Positions 45,867 through 56,185 of a stretch of DNA of 64,000 nucleotides are shown piece by piece. Below the pieces are notes generated by a model. It saw nothing but the letters and a program-made list of their open reading frames with translations, made no database searches and was not told where the DNA came from. Both the position numbers and the translations under genes were made by a program. Positions within the stretch are counted from its first letter, which is position 1. Each line of letters starts with the position of its first letter. The stretch is from Polytrichum commune (Eukaryota > Streptophyta > Polytrichopsida > Polytrichales > Polytrichaceae): assembly GCA_950295325.1 (NCBI GenBank), contig OX485806.1:12214001-12278000 (forward strand), in the 5' to 3' direction.

Positions 45867-47430
45867 TGAAGGCCTCTTTTGTGCTCCAAGTCTTGCAAAG
45901 AAGCGTCCAAGCGGTGCTCAGAAATACTAAACAATTACCTGCTGCTGCACTAGATTACAAATTCGAATTCAGAACAGATGATCTTCACTTGTATTCAAAA
46001 TGGAAGACCATCATCATAACACACACACACTATCAAAGGCAATTCCCCTTCGCTCTCTCCCAGATATTGGTGGATCTTCGTCTTTAGGATGTGAAACATA
46101 TTTACTAACTTACTGTCACCTTTGCTACAAGATTTGCCTTCGACTCTTACAGCTAAATCGTCGCTCTACGTCGCCTCCATTTCTTTGTCAAATTCCTCCC
46201 ACCCCGGCGTGACCCTTCCCTACCTCTCCATAATATAAAATAAGCCATAATTCGTAACGAAAAACCTCACATGAAAAATTTACAACAGGTAGTAGGGACA
46301 CGGTTCAAGACATGCACCTGGATGTCCGATCCCCTTCGCTCCGTTTCGTTTCGTGCTTCCCCCGCGTAAGTCAAGTTAGAGCTTCCGAAACTCGAGAGAA
46401 AATTCTTACAAACCTCTGCATGTCCTTGTGAACCTGTTTTACCAGGGTTTACTTAACAAACAATGACAAAAGCTGCTAGTAAGCGCACGCTTTAGGCTCG
46501 AAGGTAAGAAAAAACACTGTAGATTTGCGGCAATTTTGGTTTGATTTCGCGACACAGGACTTGAAGCGCAGAGAAAAGAAATGAAAGAAAGCGAAGCGGA
46601 GTAGGAATGCGTTTGGGAATGTGGAGCGGCCTCGAAAGAGTGTGAGTTTGAGTGCACATTTGCCTAAGTAAGAGTCACTAAATCTTGAAGGTCACGCGCT
46701 GGCTATGGCGAGATGGCGGCCGAGCTTTCATGGCGTGGGGGCCAGCCTCGACAGGGGACCCGGTGGACGAACGAAGCGCAGCGACGGTACATATTTCTCG
46801 TTCTGTTTTCGTCCACAGCTCTTGCTACTTACTAATGACGCCGACTCAGGCTAGCAGTGAGCCGTGAAATTTACATTTACAGAGAAATCTTGAGACACAA
46901 TTAACATAAGCATAACCAGTCATATATCCAAGCCAAGGCCACTTCCAACAACTCTCTTGTGTTTTCTATCCACTTAGACAACATTTCATTCGATGTATGT
47001 CGTTTACATCCACGAGCAGAGGTTATGTCCGATAACCAATTCGAGGAGATGGATGACTCGTTGCTTCAGCGGTTTGTCATCCACTCTCCTCAAGATGGTT
47101 CTCTAATCCATAGTTCCAATTGGCACCCAATGTGCCATTCTAGGATTGCAGGAGAGGATGACCTCCCTAGATCATAACCTTCCTCCTCCCTTGCCATGTC
47201 CTAAATCTTTGTGATTAAAGGAAATAATGCTCAAATGGTTATGTCCGGTAACCCTCTTGGACATGGAGGCTTGAGGGGGTTATCTAGTCTATAATGATCA
47301 TGCAACTTAAAAATCTTAACATGTCTACTCTTCATTGGATATAATGAGACATGTTATCATCCATAAGCTATGCATGTTTTAATACTTGAAGTACCCTAAA
47401 TATCCTTGTGGTACACTAAATAACCCTATT
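45867..47430. other. upstream region of the MAPR4-like gene and intergenic DNA
   Basis: The first 800 bp upstream of the ATG must hold the promoter and 5' UTR. I see a CA-run at 46019-46030 and a C/T-rich stretch near 46325-46360 but no certain TATA box. A GC-richer segment at 46685-46870 is open on plus, without a recognised domain. Confidence 0.4.
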
Positions 47431-47431
47431 A

Positions 47432-47656
47432 GTGTGGGTTACCATTTGGAGTTACATGTTGCTATAATTATTTCAATGAGATTTTCAATTTTTACTTAGA
47501 TAAGATAAACATGTGTGTCAAAACAAGACTACTAGACTATTGCCAGCCTTTGGCTAGTCAAGTGAAAAATATACTACTTTTTAGTGTACTTGATTTTAAA
47601 ATGATATTCTTGATGAAAAGTTAAAGCATCGTGTAACTCTAAATGGTAGCCCGCAC
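47432..47656. mobile_element. 225-bp MITE with TA target duplication
   Basis: The left end GTGTGGGTTACCATTTGGAG and the right end (inverted) GTGCGGGCTACCATTTAGAG match over about 30 bp with five or six differences, and continue GTTACA(T/C)G(T/A)TGCT. TA flanks both sides (47430-47431 and 47657-47658). It is a Stowaway/mariner-type non-autonomous element. Its end sequence resembles the repeated CTATTTGGAGTTACACAATG at 19.23 and 21.76 kb. Confidence 0.75.
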
Positions 47657-47746
47657 TAATTAGACTATTTAGTGTAGTGTCGGATAGGAATGTTCCTTTA
47701 CTTGGTTACTTTTCTTAATTAGACACTTATATTTGAGTGTGATGTG

Positions 47747-48035
47747 GTTAGGTGTTGGATCTAAGAACAAACACCAAAAAGACATATGTTCAAAAGAGAT
47801 TGGACTATGTGCTCAATATTTGTTAACCATTCTAGTTTAATTTAATGGAAGGGGGGAGGATCTATACAACCAATTAATGAGCTCAAAAATCTTCACTTTG
47901 ATAATGAATAAGACATTCTTACAAGCTTTAAAAACAATTAGGAAAGTGGCTACAACCACGCTTAGGACTTATCAATCAACTTGCATTAATTATGTGTTTC
48001 ACATCCGGCAAGAAGTGGGTGTAGAGCTAAAATAT
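47747..48035 (+). repeat. dispersed repeat copy 2
   Basis: Direct-orientation relative of 44862-45165. It is unlikely to be a local tandem duplication, because the intervening 2.6 kb is unrelated. It begins about 90 bp after the 225-bp MITE. Confidence 0.75.
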
Positions 48036-48578
48036 TTAATTAAGGCCTGTTGACCTTAATTAATGGCATTGCGATGACCTCACCACTACATCCAATAATG
48101 AACATGTGCCACCTTGCCATCATCTAGAACAAGGGCCCAATATCCACCTCACATAACATTGCTCAACTAATGAGTTGTATTCAACTACCTTCACTTTAGA
48201 TTCAGTTTGAAACAATGGGATTTTGGCATCCCGAGTCTTTATTCTCGAATCTATTGTTGAGCCCATGAACATAGCTCATGATGTGAGTAATGTTACACAC
48301 AACTATTGTGGCTCCATAGGCTAAGCACCTACTAAGGTACTTATGCCCAAAACCACCACCATGTACCACATGCATACATTTGTTGCTTCCAAATGTATGC
48401 ACGTCATACATAGTGGTTGTTTTGGGTTCAATGGTGGTTTTGGGTATATATACCTTACAACTTCTGACTAAGTTCCTTGCATCTATTACCTAGTTCATAA
48501 CGTGTGTGGCCCTATTCTAGGCACAATTCTGACCATTGAATTGAATTGGGACTTCTCTAATTTGGTTAGCAATACGTA
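48036..48578. other. no feature recognised
   Basis: A minus open stretch at 48411-48202 (KCMHVVHGGGFGHKYLSRCL) has no family I know. Confidence 0.35.
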
Positions 48579-48836
48579 GTGTCAGTTACAGCCAAAAGAG
48601 ATGAGCACATTGCAACAATTGAGAAAACTGCTGAGAAGGAGCAATTTGAATATGCACGTTACAAAGTGGAAGAAGATATCCATAATGCTAGCAGTGCACT
48701 TTGTTCAACGATCAAAAGAGATGTTAACAATGCACGCAATGAGAAAATTGATGAGAGAGTCGATATTGAATCTGCAGTTACAAAGTGGAACAAGTTATCC
48801 ATAAAGCTGATGGAAGCCGGGCACTTTGTTGTTTAG
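48579..48836 (+). repeat. in-frame 120-bp tandem duplication in a charged helical open frame
   Basis: AAAAGAGATG at 48594 and at 48714 start two copies spaced 120 bp (40 codons) apart. Both copies are open in the same frame and encode charged helical text (KRDEHIATIEKTAEKEQFEY; TIKRDVNNARNEKIDERVDI). A stop follows at 48834-48836. The codon-sized period and preserved frame hint at a coding past, possibly a coiled coil. There is no ATG at the start of the frame, so it could be an exon fragment. Confidence 0.5.
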
Positions 48837-49191
48837 AGAAACAGACTGGGATGTGAAGATAAACGGAGTCCAATGTTTGACAAATTCACACTAATTAATG
48901 ACTACTACAAGGGAATGGGGATAGTGGGGAGTTTCCAAGGTCGTGTGCAGTGTAAGCTTATAAGCCAATATAATTGTGAAGATTTGAAATATGAGCCACC
49001 AACCTTTCTTCACACCCCTGCATTCTCAAGACCTCGTGCATGCTCAAGATATATAGTCTATACTCCTATCACTTTGTCTTGATAGCTTCTCAAATGACAC
49101 ATATACTTCCCTGTCATAAAGTCAGGATCAGAAAATGTGATAAATGATTAATATGTGCCAATACTGTTTCCTGAGGTCCACACATAAATAC

Positions 49192-49334
49192 CTCCATTAC
49201 ACCAAACCATAATGCAAGGCTTCGGGAATCAAGGAGCCTCAAAGAAGTGTCAATATTCAGTGCAATGCAGGGCAGGAAGTTAAGGCACAATCTTAAGGTT
49301 TCTTCATTGATTGTTTCCTTGAATGAATGAATAC
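49192..49334 (-). pseudogene. isolated exon-like segment, unidentified gene
   Basis: A pyrimidine-rich acceptor (CTTATTTCAG) precedes 49334 and a GTATTT donor follows 49192. The open frame reads ETINEETLRLCLNFLPCIAL and then NIDTSLRLLDSRSLALWFG, a Leu-rich helical text. It may be a lone exon of a host gene or a captured piece. No neighbours in phase were found. Confidence 0.4.
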
Positions 49335-50173
49335 CTGAAATAAGAATTGGCATAGAGTTTGAGTAAGGTTCCTAACTCGAAGTGCATGAACACAAATTTA
49401 AGAGTTGAGGCTGGAGCACAGGTTGATAACTATATGGTGCACAGGAACTGTGTATTCCTCTGCAAGAAACCTTCATACACTTGATCACAGGTTTGCAGTC
49501 AGCAACAGGAAGGGTTTGTTAAGTCCCCTATTCGGAACTCGATTCATCAGCACTACTGTCCATCTCAGATGTCAATAAGATTTAGCAAAAGGAAAGAAAA
49601 AGACAAAGAAAAAAAGGGATCTGCATTATGACAGAAGTGATGGCTCAAGTGCAACCTGTGATGGCACAAGTGCAGAAGGAGAAATCATCTTGAAGAAGTT
49701 TGCTCTCTTCTATGTGCGCACACAAACCACCTTCCATTTCCCAAGCATCTAAGTGATGCAACAACTAACCTACTTGGGATCATTTTTCCCGCTCGCTATG
49801 GGCAGGTTCATCTGCAAGTGACACTTCGTCACCATGGTTCACATGGTTAAATGAATCAACAGCCAATTGAGAATTCTTATTTTTCTCCGATTCTACTGCC
49901 CTCATTAAAAAAAAATGCCATCTCACATTGGGACCCCCTTGGAATGCGGCTGGCACCCAAATATCAGACTTACACGTTTTAAAACTTTATTGAGTGATAG
50001 CCCTAACTTCTTCGCGGTATTCCTATCACCAGGCTCCTATCTACAGCTGTGAGCCCTTATAGGTACTCAATTTGCACCTCGATACTCGGTTTTACATGGC
50101 GAATATTTTACAAATTTCTCTCAGCAACGAGAAGCTCAGTGGTGCAAGGCAATTGCACGCATTGTATTGTGGT

Positions 50174-51952
50174 TTAGTCAACAAGCGGAGGTGCTTCTAA
50201 GTTAGAGGGTTCACTGTTACTACGTAGCCTGAATTGTTTGGTTGGAGCAGAGTGTGGCTTCTTCGAATGTGGAATAGGAGGGCCGAAGAAAACCCTGAAG
50301 AGAATGTTGTTTACTATAGTCAAAATTAACAAGCCTACCCCAGTGATCGCCAGGAAGTTATCGGAGAATGTTGGCCAGTCCACTTTGCCATCACTTTTGT
50401 CCTCCTCCTGGAGCTCCTCTACACTCTCTGCCAATTCATCACGATGGTTATCATGGTCAGTGAGACTCATCAGAAAGTCCAGTGAGAGTCATCAGAAAGG
50501 TGTTTAATGCACCTCTGAGAATGTATGTTAAGGAACTAGCTCAGACAATATTTAATTTCTTAGAAGACATACATCCTGCTCGACTTTAATTTATACTCAG
50601 AATGATGTACAGAATCCGCAAACTCACATTGATAAATTCTTATAATTGCTCCATGCCGCTCGTTTATGCGAGTCACCTCCTACTGCAGAAGAGTAGGAGA
50701 GGAACTACTCCATAGTAAGACACGAAGCTGATTGTGGCCAATACGGTATTTGTAACCACAAGTGTAGGTAGCAACACAAATCTCTACGGATGTTCTGAAA
50801 ATTGTAGTTGCGTAATCATCTTAGCGATCAACCGTGTCTATACTTGACCACCACATTGTAATGTACAGCTGCAACCACATGTTGAAATATGTTGAAGTTG
50901 TAAATTCCTGACTTGGAATACCTATGATGGAGCCTAAAGTCGATACTGGATTACAGGCAAGGGTAAAGGATTGACAGACATGTGATGGACAGCAGCTGAG
51001 TATTCTAATCTAAAAAACTTTGCTAAAGTCGACTGTTTTGCTTGCAATTGAAAGGATCCCTCCCTCTCATATCCTAAAGACCATGGGTATGGAATCACTT
51101 CCATCTCAATATCAAATTACTTGCGATGCCATGCATGCGACTTCTCATCCAAGTTCACAGTCACGAAAAATGACACCTCGACGTTAGAACCTCAATTGGC
51201 CAGTTAATTGAATATATCAAAGGAAGTAACGTCGCTGGAGAGTCTAACAGCTGACCCTAAGGATTTTTTTGCTTACCACATGGCTTACTCAACTCGATCG
51301 CAATCCAAATATATGCAGAGGACGGCAGCTCAGTATTCCAATGTAAGAAACCTCCCTAAAGTCGATTATTTGCTTGAAATCGAAAGAGTCCCCTCCGTGT
51401 TAATTTCTCAAGACCAAGTTTCTAATATGCCTTCCATGTCAATTTCACATTATTTCCGATACCAAGCATGTGAGCTCTCTTCCAACTTCAATCGGTTGCA
51501 GTCATACTCATGGATGATGACTTACGGAAGATGCCACCTCGACTTTAGAACCTAGCTGACCATCAAGGAAAATCATCATTGGAGAGTCTAACAGCTAACC
51601 CTAAGGACTTTTGTTGCTTACCACCTGGTTCACTCGGCTCGATTGCAACAGGCGCCGAAGTGTTGGATTTCGACAAAGTGCGCAGCTGCTCATCCAGCCT
51701 ACTAAGCGCAGCTCTCCCGTTCACCTCCTGTCTGCTGAGGCCCTCCTCCTCCCTTTCAGAATCTGCTCGTGGCCCTGCTCCTACTAAATTCCTTCGCGAC
51801 AAGAAGAATGCCCCTCTACGCGTCCGTAACCTACTCCACGAACCAAATTTACCTTCATTTCGACTACCAAAAAATAGACTAGTGATTAAATGCGCTGGTG
51901 CATGCGAATGTAAGTGTGTGGAGCAGAAAGCGGTGGGGGCAAAGGAGCCCAT
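50174..51952 (-). CDS. predicted plastid-targeted single-pass membrane protein, two exons, 194 aa
   Basis: Exon 1 is 51952-51622, exon 2 is 50427-50174. The donor GTAAGC and acceptor TTGGCAG join in phase (G + AG), giving 585 nt with a single frame. The N-terminus is Ser/Arg/Ala/His-rich without early acidic residues (MGSFAPTAFCSTHLHSHAPA; SRLRTRRGAFFLSRR), like a plastid transit peptide. Exon 2 has an acidic stretch, then VDWPTFSDNF and a membrane span (AITGVGLLILTIVNNILF), and a basic tail (SKKPHSAPTKQFRLRSNS). I do not recognise a named family; the layout is that of small conserved thylakoid or envelope proteins. The frame is open further upstream to 52222, but that part is minisatellite, so ATG 51952 is preferred. 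The intron holds a tandem duplication. Confidence 0.6.
50925..51612. repeat. tandem duplication, 343-bp unit, two copies
   Basis: Landmarks repeat at 343-bp spacing: GGAGAGTCTAACAGCT at 51238 and 51581, and AAAGTCGA at about 51016 and 51359. The copies are about 75-80% identical. Copy 1 ends with a duplicate of the exon 1 donor region (GCTTACCACATGG at about 51270 versus GCTTACCACCTGG at about 51616), so the intron carries a second, older splice-donor copy. Confidence 0.8.
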
Positions 51953-52132
51953 TGAGTCGGACAAGCTTAAGCACTCGAGCAGGGCGGCGGTGAGAGCCTT
52001 GAGCAAGACGACGGGGGTGTGAGAAAGAGAGAGGGACACATGATACCCGGAAGATACCCGACTCCGATACCCTACATCAATACCTGGATATACCACATCT
52101 GGTGTAACATGTGTATGCAGCAGAGCCCTACA

Positions 52133-52440
52133 TTGGGTGCCCATACCCATGCCCATGCCCATACCCATACCCACCCATGCCCATGGGCTTTGGGTGGGCA
52201 TGGGTGCAATATTATTGTTCATGGGTGGGCATGGGTGGGCATGACTGCGATATTATTGTTCATGGGTGGGCATGGGTTTGATATAATTATGGGTGGGCAT
52301 GGGTGGGCATGGGTGGGGCACAATTACACAATCATACAAGACACATTACACAATTACACAATACACATTACACAATTTTTGAATACATGGGCGCAATTTG
52401 AATAGCATGGGTGGGCATGGGTGGGCATAGGTCACTGTTG
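52133..52440. repeat. GGGCATGGGT-type minisatellite
   Basis: CATGGGTGGG/CCCATACCCATG units (10-12 bp) occur in clusters over 300 bp, interspersed with ATATTATTGTTCATGGGTGG and ACACAATTACACAAT-type subrepeats. It lies 180 bp upstream of the start codon of the plastid membrane protein gene, so it may overlap its promoter. Confidence 0.85.
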
Positions 52441-52622
52441 ATGGGCATGGTCGGGGTATGGGTGCAATTAAAAAGGAAAATGTTGGGCTCTGGTATGCAG
52501 CCACGAACACATAGACACCCATACACCATTGGCGCTGAGCAAAGATACCAGAACCAGGGCCTCTCTCATGTACCGGTATATACCCGCCATTCCTCCAAAT
52601 CTTTGCCCCCTCTCTCCAAGTA

Positions 52623-53237
52623 CAGTAATCTCCCGCTCAAGTACGCATCCTGGTCAAGTGCGCAATTCTTTTGACAAAAATCAAGGTTCATGCTCTATTG
52701 TTTGAACATGTCATGCAGAGTCATTTGTCGTGAATGCATGAATTTTTTATACTTGGCATTCATTGTCAATTTGTTTGCGTTTCGCTGAAGCGTCTCAAAT
52801 GATCTTCACAATTTATCATACATATGTCCAACTTCCGTTTGTACATCAAAGCAAAGCAATCGGTCGTCGATGTCAAGGACAGTAGAGCTTCAAAGCCTTT
52901 GAAATCAGCAGCACTATCAAATTCAGCAAATGTCTCGATAGGTGGTTATTCTTCAATTCGCATCGTTTCCACAACTTCCTGGATGGCACCTTCATTGACT
53001 TCATACTCCCGCCCCAACGCCTGCTTGCTTAGCGCATTCAACTTGCTCAACTTTGCAATAATTTCACATCATTGGGCTTCAGTCAAGTGAGTTGCCTCAA
53101 GTTTCATCCGTTTCCTGTTGCGATTCATCGAATTAAAGGGTCTAGAAAGCGATATGAATAAATTAAGTACGCACCTACCAACTAAGTGCGCACCAACGGC
53201 TCCGGTTCAAAGTGCATACTTAAGCAGGAGATTACTG
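52623..53237 (-). mobile_element. pogo-like (Tc1/mariner) deletion derivative 1, 615 bp
   Basis: Ends CAGTAATCTCCCGCTCAAGT and (inverted) CAGTAATCTCCTGCTTAAGT match at 18 of 20, with TA on both sides (52621-52622 and 53238-53239). The minus strand still encodes a CENPB/pogo-type helix-turn-helix (CEIIAKLSKLNALSKQALGR, then EYEVNEGAIQEVVE). The DDE catalytic domain is absent, so it is non-autonomous. Confidence 0.85.
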
Positions 53238-53496
53238 TATTTTGTGTTCCATGCATTGCCCGGGAAGTTTTTGGCCATAGTCGGTCAAGATCCTAGTGAT
53301 TCTAAATCCAACCGGTTACATGTTGAGATCTTCTGGTTTTGCTTTATTCATTTGAGGTATATTCTTCTATAGATTCCTCTAAAATAATTGGTAATTTTCA
53401 TGAAGTCTCCAACTTCAACCGGTTATTTCTCAAACTCAACTGGTTCATCTGTAACTAACCGTTGGTTCTTCCTGAGCATTGCTTCCATGTGAAGTA

Positions 53497-54157
53497 CAGT
53501 AACCTCCCGCTTAAGTAGTACGCAACTTGAACATGCGCAGTTTGTGCGTACTTAGCTGGTAGGTGCGTACTTTAGGATTTAGGGTTTCCCAAATCGCTAT
53601 CGCTTGTGTTTCACTATAGCCAGTAGGTGTGTACTTTAGGGTTTAAGGTTTCCCAAATCGCTTGTGTTTCGCTACAATGTCGAAGAAACCAAACAGAAAG
53701 CGTCTCAATGAGCATCAACGTTGTGAAATCATCTTGAAGCTTAGTAGAACAAATACTCCGAGTAAAAGGGCTCTAGCCCGAGAGTACATCGTTAGTGAAG
53801 GCGATGTTAACACTTAGGAACTGAATGTCAGTTTAGAAAACGGAGTTATATTTTAGGGTTTTGACTCTCTTTATAAGTAGGTTCTTGACATCAAGGATCA
53901 GATGCTCTACTTTGAAGTTCAAGCAGAAGCAGAAGAAACATTTGATGGCCTTAAAAAATCGTTTGAATCATTTCAGAACAAGATCTGAGCGGTCGGCCTC
54001 AAAGCCAAACGCAAAAAACTTCAAAACTTACGCCAAATTAATGACAATTCACGACATGTTCAACTAAGAAATCTTGAACCCTAATTTTTTGCCAAAAAAT
54101 GCGTACTTAACCGGGATGCGTACTTAAACGGGTGCGTACTTAAGCGGGAGGTTACTG
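53497..54157 (+). mobile_element. pogo-like deletion derivative 2, 661 bp, opposite orientation
   Basis: The left end CAGTAACCTCCCGCTTAAGT and the right end ACTTAAGCGGGAGGTTACTG are perfect 20-bp inverted repeats, flanked by TA (53495-53496 and 54158-54159). An internal copy of the subterminal motif GCGTACTT recurs several times. It carries the N-terminal HTH frame at 53677-53817. It is the same family as the element 260 bp to the left. Confidence 0.9.
53677..53817 (+). pseudogene. pogo-type transposase N-terminus (CENPB/psq helix-turn-helix), 46 aa
   Basis: ATG at 53677 starts MSKKPNRKRLNEHQRCEIIL followed by SKRALAREYIVSEGDVNT and a TAG at 53815-53817. RKRLNEHQRCEII and the ALAREY helix are the DNA-binding domain of plant pogo-like transposases. 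The continuation (about 53861-54067) is out of frame and truncated (helical, Lys/Arg-rich). Only DNA binding could survive. Confidence 0.8.
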
Positions 54158-54205
54158 TAGTAGGGGCCAAACATCATAGGTATGATGAAATAGATTTAAC
54201 TTGTT

Positions 54206-54415
54206 GTCAATATGGTAGTACCTTTACCACTTCGGCAACTTATAGGCAAATGCGTATCATAATTTCTATTTTAAGATTGGATAATCCCGGCTTTAAAGGG
54301 AAAATTGTCTTTCCCATATTAAATTTTGGAATTTTGAAAATACAATTTCTAAGTTTTTGGTTTTCCAAAAAAATAGTTTAATTAGAGCTGATGTGGTAAA
54401 GGTAGTATGGCCTGC
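54206..54415. repeat. short inverted-repeat element (possible MITE)
   Basis: GTACCTTTACCACTTCGGC (about 54213-54231) and GCTGATGTGGTAAAGGTAG (about 54390-54408) are inverted with three mismatches. TATGG occurs at both outer borders and could be a 5-bp target duplication. There is no coding capacity. Confidence 0.45.
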
Positions 54416-54639
54416 AAGTTGGAATGTGTTCGTCATTTAAAAAAAAAAATTAAATTATCCATTTTCAATGTTTGATGATTGGATTCATTGAGCTTTGTAT
54501 CTCGATGTTTTACAAAACTAACGATAAACCAAGTGTTCTAAAAAATTTGAATAAGATTATGTCGTCATGAAAATATTAGTATAATCTTTGATTGATTCAC
54601 ACTCTACAACAAACATATTTGACAAGGGGTTTTTTTTAG

Positions 54640-55245
54640 AAGGCATCGGTAATCTTATGGGAGGAATGGATGTGGACAATAGGCTACTTGTGAAATTGAA
54701 GAAGTTTATTGAGGATCAATGCATTGCCGGATTGTGTTCGTTAGAGAAGGGAGGGCGTTAACACACAAGCATTTTCAAATGCTTGTGATAGGAAATTTCA
54801 CAAGTCTACTAGTGTTGAACAAAAAAATCAAGATTTGTTTGGGATGGGATATGAATCCTCCTACAGGTCATGTGGTCTATTGCAAGAGGTTGTGCGTTCC
54901 TAAACATTCCTAAGCATGGTGGGGTATGTATGAAGGACAATGGCAAGGAACATTTTGAGTTTGTTCATCAAGATGTATCATCCTAGCACATGAATGATGG
55001 CAAACTAGAGCATGCAAAGTTTAGGAAGGTGGGTTTGAACAATCGTTTGAGCCTCTCTCATAGCAACATCTTGCAAGGGGCCCATCAATGGGCACGATTT
55101 TGTGTGAAGAAATGCTTGGTAGTTACTTTTGCCGGTAATTTATTCCACCTGTGCAAGAGCCTTTTATTTTATCCAATCCTACACATGGGTCGTTCTGCAT
55201 GTTGAGGTCTACAAGTATGATTGTCAAGAGAGCCCTTAGGGATAG
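54640..55245 (+). pseudogene. HUH-like replication-protein remnant (possibly Replitron-type)
   Basis: Plus-strand pieces in shifting frames read DNRLLVKLKKFIEDQCIAGL, LCSLEKGG, then THKHFQMLVIGNFTS, LNKKIKICLGWDMNPPTGHV, and later HAKFRKVGLNNRLSLSHSNI. An ERGG-x-HxHxQ block followed by Asn/Lys and WD-NPP resembles the HUH motif region of a Rep-like transposon protein family. Here the middle residue of HUH is Lys, not hydrophobic. Frame changes and stops show decay. I cannot separate a Replitron from another Rep-bearing element by eye. Confidence 0.35.
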
Positions 55246-55271
55246 GACGTGATTAACAATGTAGGTAAAGT

Positions 55272-55296
55272 TCTCTCCCCCCCCCCCAAAAAAAAA
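55272..55296. repeat. C-run followed by A-run
   Basis: Homopolymer C then A, like that at 38761-38785. It is low complexity and prone to assembly error. Confidence 0.8.
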
Positions 55297-55984
55297 ACCA
55301 ATCCTAGACATTGCTTCGACCACAATATCCATGGTTGCATTTTCAACCAATGCTCCCCTCAACACACAATTTATTCTGAATAGGTAATTTTAGCCGGCAC
55401 ACGGAATTGTGTGCTTATACCTTTTTGATGCAGATCCAAATGACACCCGCTTTTGAAGGTCCCATCAAATTCAACCATGTGCAAGATCGAACAGGTGCAC
55501 TGCGCCCTCTTCTCTTTCCGCAATGAATTGATTTGGGAACAAGAGCATCAATCCGTGAATCTTGGCCGTCCAAATAGAAAGATGGGATGTGAGCGTAAAA
55601 GAAGCACCCGTGATGAAGCCCTAGCTCATTTCAAGCGTCTGTTCAAGCTCTTGGCTATAGCGATGGATCTTACACAGAGTTGAGTCCCAAGTCTGCACAG
55701 ACCAAATTCTGATTCTGGAATTCTCCGCCCTGTAGAAAGCAATCTTTTCTGCAGTTGTTTCCATCGTGAAAATAGTTACAGTGCCTGTTAACCGAATGTA
55801 TTAAATTCTTGTTCGATTTTGTACCGATGGCGAGGCATGCTCCGTTTCAATGGCCCGGAGATAGAATCTCGATGATGATGGGGTTCTTCTGTGGACATGG
55901 AATTCCGTTGTGGTCGACATTTTGATCCTTTGCGAGATTCATCGGCTCTCCAATTAAGTAAGTTCAGACATGGGTGATGTCTTC

Positions 55985-56185
55985 GACATGGAAAATATCT
56001 CCTAGGAACGCCTCGCAACCTGGTGGTCGACGTGATGATGATGACATTTCTCGATATGCCACTGATTGCTGTGAAAGGACATCATGAATGGTGAATGCGT
56101 GCGTTCCATTCTCTAAAAAATATTCTCGCATAGCGCAACCTGAATATGGCGCTAGGAATTGCAGAGGAGCAGGATCCGCATTGCA
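55985..56185 (-). pseudogene. atp1: nuclear copy of mitochondrial atp1 (NUMT fragment, ATP synthase alpha subunit)
   Basis: The minus strand reads [41 protein letters not shown] and [14 protein letters not shown]. This lines up residue by residue with the mitochondrial F1 alpha subunit between the P-loop and the C-terminal domain ([20 protein letters not shown] in plant atp1). The plastid atpA version of this region differs (TLQYLAPYTGAAL), so the source is mitochondrial. Similarity stops abruptly near 55985 and 56185. About two thirds of residues agree. Of the differences, several are C where the family codon needs T (see findings). It is a DNA-level transfer fragment of about 200 bp, not a gene. 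Confidence 0.85.

Noticed and set aside
48202-48411. Minus open stretch with GGGFGHKYLSRC, superficially like the cytochrome b5 GGGYHHF motif
   Set aside because: The rest shows no haem-domain pattern; the resemblance is a few residues only.
51579-52022. 147-aa plus open frame
   Set aside because: Shadow of exon 1 of the plastid membrane protein gene on minus.
53118-53372. Plus open frame across the right end of pogo element 1
   Set aside because: It crosses the transposon terminus and has no motif.
55985-56185. Plastid atpA as source of the alpha-subunit fragment
   Set aside because: The text [14 protein letters not shown] is the mitochondrial form; the plastid form differs at several of these residues.
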